Assembly: GCA_964403185.1 (NCBI GenBank)
Contig: CAYOFK010000013.1
Span: 1-26,998, forward strand
Reading direction: 5' to 3'
Source: CAYOFK01 sp964403185
Lineage (GTDB): Bacteria; Bacteroidota; Bacteroidia; Bacteroidales; VadinHA17
Length of the DNA stretch: 26,998 nucleotides
Position 1 is the first letter of the stretch. Every line of letters starts with the position of its first letter. Under the pieces are notes generated by a model. It saw only the letters and a program-made list of their open reading frames with translations, searched no databases and had not been told where the DNA came from. The position numbers and the translations under genes were made by a program. Of this stretch, positions 21,784-26,998 are shown piece by piece.

Positions 21784-23169
21784 CTATTTATGGACCCTTT
21801 TCACAAATTCCTCTACTTCCTTGATGCCCCCCTGGTAAACCAGGTAGCCGTTATAAGGTTCCCTGAGTGTGATCTCATCATTGACGGGTGTAAGCATCAG
21901 GCGTTTCACCTCCCCGGGATCGTTGGTCTGTCCCAGCACCCATCCCAGTTTGATAAAGGCCACTTCCGGTAACATGTTTCCGGCCGGAATGATGCCTTTA
22001 GCCATCATGTCCCGGCCCGTATCATACACAAACATGTGAACGTAGCCCCAGATGGTTTGCAGGGTCATATACATGTGCACCCCTTTTGAGTGAGCCCTCT
22101 CAATAGCCGGGTATAATTCCTTATTCACATGGCCAAGGCCTGTGCCAATAATGATCACACCTTTATAGCCGGCATCCACCAGTGCATCAAGGGTATCAGG
22201 TTTCATGCCGGGATAGTAGTAAAGCATGGTCACCTTATCACTGAAATAAGGTAGAATTGTTACATTGCGGTCTTTTCTGCGATGGTTATAGTCTTTCTTA
22301 ATATGGGTGATCTGTTTCCTGCTCACCATGGCCAGCGGAGTGTCTCCAATGGTCCTGAAAGTAGAGCGGTATGAGGAATGCATTTTTCTTACCCGTGTTC
22401 CCTTATGCAGTAATCCGTATTCATCCGATGTGGGTCCAAACATGCACACCATCACTTCTGCAATGTCTGAATGACCGGCCGCTTTCATGGCATGCATCAG
22501 GTTCAGAGCCGCATCTGAACTGGGGCGGTCTGAAGATCGCTGCGAACCTACCAATACGATAGGAACGGGAGAATTCTGTACCATAAAGGTCAGGGCTGCA
22601 CCTGTATGGTGCAGAGTATCGGTTCCGTGTCCGATCACAATGCCATCCACTCCATTGGCTATTTCCTTCCCTATGGCTTTTGCCAGGGCAATATATTGTT
22701 TGGGCCCCATATTCTCACTGAAAACGGCAAACACCTTTTCTGTTTCAAGGTTGCAGATATCCGCCAGTTCGGGAACAGCTCCATACAGCTCTCCGGGAGA
22801 AAATGCCGGGATGACGGCGCCGGTTCGATAATCGAGCCGCGAAGCAATAGTTCCACCCGTACCAAAAAGTTTAACTTCCGGTAGCCCGGGTGTGCGCGGA
22901 AATTCTTTTTCAGGGATCTTATAGTGTGCTTTCCTGTAGCCCGTTTCCTTCATCTTTGTGATGGTCCGGATATCAATGCCAACATTATATCCTGTTGGGA
23001 TCTTCAGTACAATATGCTGGTCGTCATCATTTTCAGACCTGGGGAGTATGGTGCCAACAAAGGTGCCCCGGGTGGTTTCAATGACTGCCTGGCCCCAAAC
23101 CCGGGTATGATACTTTTTTAAGGTTTTTAATGCCTCTCCTTTGTATCCCTGAAAAAAATCTTCACTCAT
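21784..23169 (-). CDS. gatD: Archaeal-type Glu-tRNA(Gln) amidotransferase subunit GatD
   Basis: This 461-residue protein has an N-terminal SH3-like domain (about 1-85) that ordinary asparaginases lack, then an asparaginase I-type amidohydrolase domain. The catalytic set is complete: Thr107 in FGTGGTIAS, Thr183 and Asp184 in GHGTDTLHH, and Lys262 in TRVRKMHSS, in the same spacing as archaeal GatD. It releases ammonia from an amide donor and passes it to GatE for conversion of Glu-tRNA(Gln) to Gln-tRNA(Gln). It is encoded ten bases after the gatE stop, on the same strand, as an operon. GatDE is regarded as characteristic of archaea, bacteria normally using GatCAB, so its presence in this otherwise bacterial window is unusual. 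The length and SH3-like domain argue against a free asparaginase. Confidence 0.92.
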   Translation of the reverse strand: MSEDFFQGYKGEALKTLKKYHTRVWGQAVIETTRGTFVGTILPRSENDDDQHIVLKIPTGYNVGIDIRTITKMKETGYRKAHYKIPEKEFPRTPGLPEVKLFGTGGTIASRLDYRTGAVIPAFSPGELYGAVPELADICNLETEKVFAVFSENMGPKQYIALAKAIGKEIANGVDGIVIGHGTDTLHHTGAALTFMVQNSPVPIVLVGSQRSSDRPSSDAALNLMHAMKAAGHSDIAEVMVCMFGPTSDEYGLLHKGTRVRKMHSSYRSTFRTIGDTPLAMVSRKQITHIKKDYNHRRKDRNVTILPYFSDKVTMLYYYPGMKPDTLDALVDAGYKGVIIIGTGLGHVNKELYPAIERAHSKGVHMYMTLQTIWGYVHMFVYDTGRDMMAKGIIPAGNMLPEVAFIKLGWVLGQTNDPGEVKRLMLTPVNDEITLREPYNGYLVYQGGIKEVEEFVKRVHK

Positions 23170-23179
23170 AGTAATACAT

Positions 23180-25174
23180 TTATATCTGTTCTGAGAGTTC
23201 CTTCATATCCATAGTTCCAATGGCGGTTTCCGATAATTCACCCATGACCCAGTTCCTCTCATTTTTCTTACTGTATGAATGGCTTATATCCTTAAATTTT
23301 TCTTTCAGGAACGGAATATGCGAGAGAATACTGTCTCTTGACACTTTGCTGAAGTTAATGCTGATCAGGACAGATTCAAAATCCATTTTCGGATATTCAA
23401 AAACCACAGGTAACATCTTATGTGCCAAACGGATATTGAGTTTTTCATGAACCAGAAAACGGAACATGGCATAGAGGATCTTGAAATTGAACTCCTCGGC
23501 CGGCTTGTAATGTCCTTCAACAAATTTCAGGCGGTGGCCAAAAAAACTTCCTATTGCTTTTGGATCCAGTTTTAATTCCTCAATGATCCTATTAATCAGT
23601 GGAAAGAGGTTCTTCTTAAAGATATAAGTATAGGCATCATCCGGCACTCCCCATTCCTTAAGCTGATTGTACCTGTCAATAACTTCAGTCGGCAGGTTTT
23701 CACTGACCGCCTCAATATGCTCATTATCGAGTGAAATTGGCGGCGTGTCGGTATCCGGATACATCCTGTCCGCACCGGGTAATACCCGTTCAAACACAGT
23801 GGTTCCATCCTTAAAGGATTTCCTGGTTTCATTGGGGACCCTGACAAAAGCCAACTGGCATCGTTCCTCAATGGTTTCCAGGGCAGTTTCCATATCTTCA
23901 TGCGGACCCCAGATAATGAGCTGGGCATCTGCATCTCCGGCATTAAAAAGATTTGCAATTTCATCCATCTCTTTCCGGGGCAGACCGGGATCCACCTGCT
24001 CAGAATGGATCATATGAGGCTTTTCAATACAGGCAATGACCTTCAGACGGTCGCTCAGCTCATCTGCAAAGGTTTTTCCCGGTTGAGTAAAATGGGAAAG
24101 TATCCCTTTAAACCCGGGCAGGTTCAAAGCATAAATGGCAAGGCCCGATTTCCTGGCCTCCTTCAATGGTCCGAATGAATATTTAAATGAATTATTGGAA
24201 TGTGTGTTCAGATTCAAAGACTCCATTTCCCATTCAGAAATGCCGGGAATCCTCGCTTTCAACAACTCCTTAATGTGCAACAGGGCCCATTGCCTGAAAC
24301 ACTCAATATGGGTAAGTTCCGGAATCCACCTGGTATGAGCCACCCCCTTGATCTCCACCCGTGTACCACCCTTGCAACTCACATTCACATCCTGCCGTCC
24401 GGCTCCAATGCCAGTTCGAACCTTGCCTGTACTCCGGTTCAGGAAACGGATGTAGTCGCAAGCTTCCCGAACCTCATCCGGGTTCACACAATCGGGATAG
24501 GTCACCGTTTCAATCAGGGGCATGCCAAGACGGTCGGTCTTGTACGTCCGGACGTGACCCACATCGGAGATTTCGCGACAGGAATCTTCTTCCAGACTCA
24601 GTTGGATGAGTCGCACTTTCTTATGTTTCAGGGAGATCTCACCCTCCACACCTATGATGGCCGTGCGCTGAAATCCGGTTGGGATGCTTCCATCCAGGTA
24701 TTGCTTCCGGGTTACGTGCACCTCTCCAACAATATTCAGTTTCGAAAGCAGTGAAATCTCAATGGAAATATCCAGGGCTTCACGGTCGATTGGAAAAGGT
24801 GGTGTATCATCCACTTCATAGGTACAGGTTGTTTCATTTTTCAATCTGTAAATGATCTCCTTCCGGGTTTTAAATTCCATTAAGGCGGTTCCATCATATT
24901 CTCCCAACTCACTGAGTGTGGGGCGCATGTGGCGGACCACTTCGGCATCATACGAATCGTTTCCGTTATACAATCCGGCAGGGCAATGGCAAAAAAGTTT
25001 TTCCCTGGTCAGGAGTTGCTGATGCACTTCCAGCCCTGCCTTAAATCCAATCCGGTCATAATCCTTCTGAACGGCTTCCTGCCGGGATACATACCCTGTG
25101 GCCTTTTTTGTTTCTTCAAAGTTCTTTGTGGGATCAAAATCTTTAAAAGATCTTTCCTTCTTCTTCCTGGTCAT
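23180..25174 (-). CDS. gatE: Archaeal-type Glu-tRNA(Gln) amidotransferase subunit GatE
   Basis: This 664-residue protein belongs to the GatB/GatE family: FKAGLEVHQQLLTREKLFCH near residue 44 and VDDTPPFPI are diagnostic, and the long central insertion (about 280-450) is the AspRS-like insertion domain present in GatE but not GatB. The C-terminus is a helical YqeY-like tail. GatE activates the gamma-carboxyl of Glu on tRNA(Gln) with ATP and receives ammonia from GatD. It is longer than archaeal homologues I know (about 620-635), with an N-terminal charged extension of about 38 residues before the core. It is first in the gatE-gatD operon and diverges from ridA across about 195 bases. Whether the host also has GlnRS or GatCAB cannot be seen here. 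Confidence 0.93.
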   Translation of the reverse strand: MTRKKKERSFKDFDPTKNFEETKKATGYVSRQEAVQKDYDRIGFKAGLEVHQQLLTREKLFCHCPAGLYNGNDSYDAEVVRHMRPTLSELGEYDGTALMEFKTRKEIIYRLKNETTCTYEVDDTPPFPIDREALDISIEISLLSKLNIVGEVHVTRKQYLDGSIPTGFQRTAIIGVEGEISLKHKKVRLIQLSLEEDSCREISDVGHVRTYKTDRLGMPLIETVTYPDCVNPDEVREACDYIRFLNRSTGKVRTGIGAGRQDVNVSCKGGTRVEIKGVAHTRWIPELTHIECFRQWALLHIKELLKARIPGISEWEMESLNLNTHSNNSFKYSFGPLKEARKSGLAIYALNLPGFKGILSHFTQPGKTFADELSDRLKVIACIEKPHMIHSEQVDPGLPRKEMDEIANLFNAGDADAQLIIWGPHEDMETALETIEERCQLAFVRVPNETRKSFKDGTTVFERVLPGADRMYPDTDTPPISLDNEHIEAVSENLPTEVIDRYNQLKEWGVPDDAYTYIFKKNLFPLINRIIEELKLDPKAIGSFFGHRLKFVEGHYKPAEEFNFKILYAMFRFLVHEKLNIRLAHKMLPVVFEYPKMDFESVLISINFSKVSRDSILSHIPFLKEKFKDISHSYSKKNERNWVMGELSETAIGTMDMKELSEQI

Positions 25175-25270
25175 GCAGAGATAATATAAAATTCAACTCC
25201 CGATAAAAGTAGAGCTAATAAAATGAATAAAAAAAAAGATTTCTTATGTTATAAACTATACCGGAGCATC

Positions 25271-25290
25271 AGGCTGATATGCTTCAGCCT
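25271..25290. other. 7-bp hairpin in the gatE-ridA divergent gap
   Basis: AGGCTGA (25271-25277) pairs exactly with TCAGCCT (25284-25290) around a 6-base loop. It sits between the two divergent starts and could lie in a leader or be another small palindromic repeat. No T-run follows. Confidence 0.3.
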
Positions 25291-25369
25291 TGTCAAGGCA
25301 TTCCCTTTCAGCTCAGAATAAAAATAAGTATATTAGAAGACCAACAAAACAACCTTATATTTTTTAACC

Positions 25370-25744
25370 ATGGAATTCATCGAAACCAGAAAGGCTCCCT
25401 TGCCTGCAGGTCATTATTCACAAGCAGTGATCACAGGTGATCTCATCTTTGTTTCGGGTCAGTTGCCCATAAACCCCGATTCAAAAGAAAAAGTGAACGG
25501 AACTGTCGAAGACCAAACCTTACAGGTCCTTGAAAATCTCAATAAAATCCTTGAGGCTGCCGGCAGCGGACTCCGGAACGTAATAAAAACCACCGTGTAC
25601 ATTTCCGATATTGCACTCTGGGATAAAGTAAATGAAGTATATGCTACATTTTTTGGCGACCATAAACCCGCACGGGCAGTGGTGCCAACCCGGGATCTGC
25701 ATTTTGGATTTAAGATTGAGATTGACGCCATAGCTATAAGATAA
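25370..25744 (+). CDS. ridA: RidA family reactive imine deaminase
   Basis: This 124-residue protein is a full-length RidA/YjgF/UK114 member. It hydrolyses 2-aminoacrylate and related imines or enamines released by PLP enzymes. SGQLPINP and KTTVYISD are typical, the key Arg102 is present in KPAR, and Glu117 in KIEIDAIA fits the second conserved active-site position. It would act as a cytoplasmic homotrimer. Six bases separate its stop from the start of the aminotransferase, so the two are almost certainly cotranscribed, and this enzyme likely clears by-products of that partner. Confidence 0.93.
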   Translation: MEFIETRKAPLPAGHYSQAVITGDLIFVSGQLPINPDSKEKVNGTVEDQTLQVLENLNKILEAAGSGLRNVIKTTVYISDIALWDKVNEVYATFFGDHKPARAVVPTRDLHFGFKIEIDAIAIR

Positions 25745-25750
25745 TACCTC

Positions 25751-26863
25751 ATGAAGATCCGTCCTTTCGAATTGGAACGCTATTTTGCACAGTATGAATT
25801 TCTTTCCCCGTATCTGCTGAGCTGTTCCGACTGTGAAGCCCTGAAAATGACCGATCTGTTGGATTGGGCTGATGAGGAATCGTTAAAGCTCTGGCGTGAT
25901 TTGAAAATGAGTTACACCGAGTCCCAGGGACTCTCCTTGTTGAGACAGGAGGTCAGCCTGCTGTATAAACACATATCTCCTGAACAGGTCCTGGTTCTGG
26001 TTCCGGAGGAGGGCATATTTATTGCCATGAATGTGCTGCTAAGGCCAGGCGACCATATTATTTCTACATTTCCAGGGTACCAATCCCTTTATGAAATAGC
26101 CAATAGCATTGGATGTGAAGTGGACCGGTGGTACCCGGACAGGGATTACCAATTCCGGATTGAGGCCCTTTTTGAAAAGGTCCGGGAAAATACCAGGCTG
26201 ATCGTGATCAACTTTCCACACAACCCTACCGGTTCCCTTCCGGATCCTGAAATCTTTATTGAATTGGTGGAATTCGTTAAGCAAAAGGGGATCTTTCTTT
26301 TCTCTGATGAAATGTTCCGCTACCTGGAATACGAAAAAAAACAACGACTCCCCTCAGGATCTGATATTTATGATAATTGTATCTCATTGTCCGGAATGTC
26401 CAAGACCTTTGCATTGCCGGGACTCAGGATCGGCTGGCTGACTACCCGGAATCTGGAACTGATGGAAAAGTTACAACAGTTTAAAGATTATACAAGCATC
26501 TGCAACAGTGCCCCCGGCGAGATCCTGGCATTGATCGGATTGCAGAACAAGGATCGGATCATTCGCAGAAACCTGGACATCATCAGCCGGAATATGGGCC
26601 TGTTGGATCCCTTTATGGCGAAGCATGATCATATATTCAGGTGGATTGAGCCCAAAGCAGGGAGTGTTGCATTTCCGGAATTTCTGCTGGACACAGCTGT
26701 TGAAAATTTTTGTAAAGACCTTATGGAAAGCAAGGGAGTCATGTTGTTGCCTTCAACAGTATTCTCATGTGAAAAACCGGCAGTCCGTTTTGGATTAGGC
26801 AGGAAACATTTGCCTGAAGCCCTGGGGCAGTTGGAGGAGTATTTAAGAGTCAATTATGGTTAA
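25751..26863 (+). CDS. Class I/II PLP-dependent aminotransferase
   Basis: This 370-residue fold-type I enzyme has the expected pattern: NFPHNPTG (154-161) with Asn158, the PLP ring Asp186 in FSDEMFRYLEY, the Schiff-base lysine Lys218 in SGMSKTFALPGLRIGWL and Arg226. It is somewhat shorter than aspartate aminotransferases (about 395) and looks like the general aminotransferase group that includes amino-acid, MalY-like and capreomycidine synthase-like members. The substrate cannot be told. It starts six bases after ridA, which suggests that its reaction yields a reactive imine or enamine, as some of these enzymes do. It appears complete and is the last gene in the window. Confidence 0.88.
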   Translation: MKIRPFELERYFAQYEFLSPYLLSCSDCEALKMTDLLDWADEESLKLWRDLKMSYTESQGLSLLRQEVSLLYKHISPEQVLVLVPEEGIFIAMNVLLRPGDHIISTFPGYQSLYEIANSIGCEVDRWYPDRDYQFRIEALFEKVRENTRLIVINFPHNPTGSLPDPEIFIELVEFVKQKGIFLFSDEMFRYLEYEKKQRLPSGSDIYDNCISLSGMSKTFALPGLRIGWLTTRNLELMEKLQQFKDYTSICNSAPGEILALIGLQNKDRIIRRNLDIISRNMGLLDPFMAKHDHIFRWIEPKAGSVAFPEFLLDTAVENFCKDLMESKGVMLLPSTVFSCEKPAVRFGLGRKHLPEALGQLEEYLRVNYG

Positions 26864-26872
26864 ATACATTTA

Positions 26873-26998
26873 GCCCGGAGGGCCACATAATTTAGCCTCC
26901 GAAGGTCTGGCTTTTCCATTCTATCCCTACGGGATGTATTTAAACCGTACATGCCTTTTCCAGGCATTGAAATGCCTGTCTATTGCCTTTCAGTCCCT
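26873..26998. repeat. Run of short palindromes at the window end
   Basis: Three exact small stems follow one another: GCCC/GGGC (26873-26883), ATCCC/GGGAT (26923-26935) and CAGGCATT/AATGCCTG (26961-26978, 2-base loop). The block continues to the window edge at TTTCAGTCCCT. No frame of note is present. It resembles REP-like intergenic repeats of this phylum and may be cut short here. Confidence 0.45.

Noticed and set aside
21423..21824. Plus-strand frame of MVPVVS and LWF repeats as a gene
   Set aside because: It spans 100 N of unknown length, so the frame across the gap is arbitrary, and it is pure repeat followed by antisense of gatD.
21784..23169. Simple cytoplasmic L-asparaginase
   Set aside because: The SH3-like N-terminal domain, total length and the adjoining gatE identify it as GatD.
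23180..25174. Bacterial GatB
   Set aside because: The large AspRS-like insertion, length of 664 residues and pairing with GatD fit GatE; no gatA or gatC is nearby.

Overview
The window looks like a chromosomal segment of an uncultured Gram-negative Bacteroidetes bacterium (Bacteroidales or Marinilabiliales-like). The signs are Bacteroidetes-style -7 promoter elements (TAnnTTTG-like), a cytoplasmic REC-HisKA-HATPase-REC-AraC hybrid regulator, remnants of Reg_prop/Y_Y_Y sensor domains, an orphan type IX secretion (T9SS) sorting domain, an LpxD-type acyltransferase, a NagZ/serine-hydrolase fusion and many short palindromic intergenic repeats. A run of 100 N at 21477-21576 shows that it is a draft scaffold. 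No tRNA, rRNA, CRISPR array or intact transposase gene was seen.

Layout. (1) 94-825 (-): a MurU-like sugar-1-phosphate nucleotidyltransferase, flanked by near-identical 25-base direct repeats. (2) 1060-9229: a signalling island. It has a 7TMR-DISM histidine kinase on the plus strand, then on the minus strand, in transcription order, a REC-kinase protein whose H-box histidine is replaced by Asp, an active-looking kinase whose N-terminus is an eroded two-component propeller sensor, and a REC-HK-REC-AraC hybrid. The intergenic DNA holds an orphan T9SS sorting domain and repeats that bracket the minus-strand operon. (3) 9793-16558: a cell-wall sugar salvage neighbourhood with an AmgK-like kinase fused to a RapZ C-terminal domain, a NagX/DUF5009-type membrane acyltransferase, MurQ etherase, and a lipid-exported NagZ fused to a beta-lactamase-fold serine hydrolase. 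The MurU-like gene of block 1 belongs functionally with it. (4) 16671-21414: a 56-residue coiled-coil ORF, a kinase/PLP-phospholyase fusion, a pirin and an LpxD-like protein. (5) 21423-21697: an 18-bp minisatellite interrupted by the scaffold gap. (6) 21784-25174 (-): a gatE-gatD operon coding for the archaeal-type Glu-tRNA(Gln) amidotransferase. (7) 25370-26863: ridA followed by a class I/II aminotransferase, then a run of short hairpins to the window end.

How the genes may work together. NagZ would remove GlcNAc from muropeptides and the fused serine hydrolase may cut the peptide (AmiE-like), giving MurNAc. AmgK-like kinase and MurU-like transferase would return it to UDP-MurNAc, while MurQ would take MurNAc-6-phosphate towards GlcNAc-6-phosphate. 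The RapZ domain, which in E. coli senses glucosamine-6-phosphate, could couple salvage to amino-sugar level. RidA would detoxify imine products of the PLP aminotransferase next to it.

Most worth following up: the archaeal-type GatDE pair in a bacterial context (with a scaffold gap close by that must be excluded as a misjoin), the AmgK-RapZ fusion, and the signalling operon in which one kinase lost its phospho-acceptor histidine and its neighbour lost most of its sensor.
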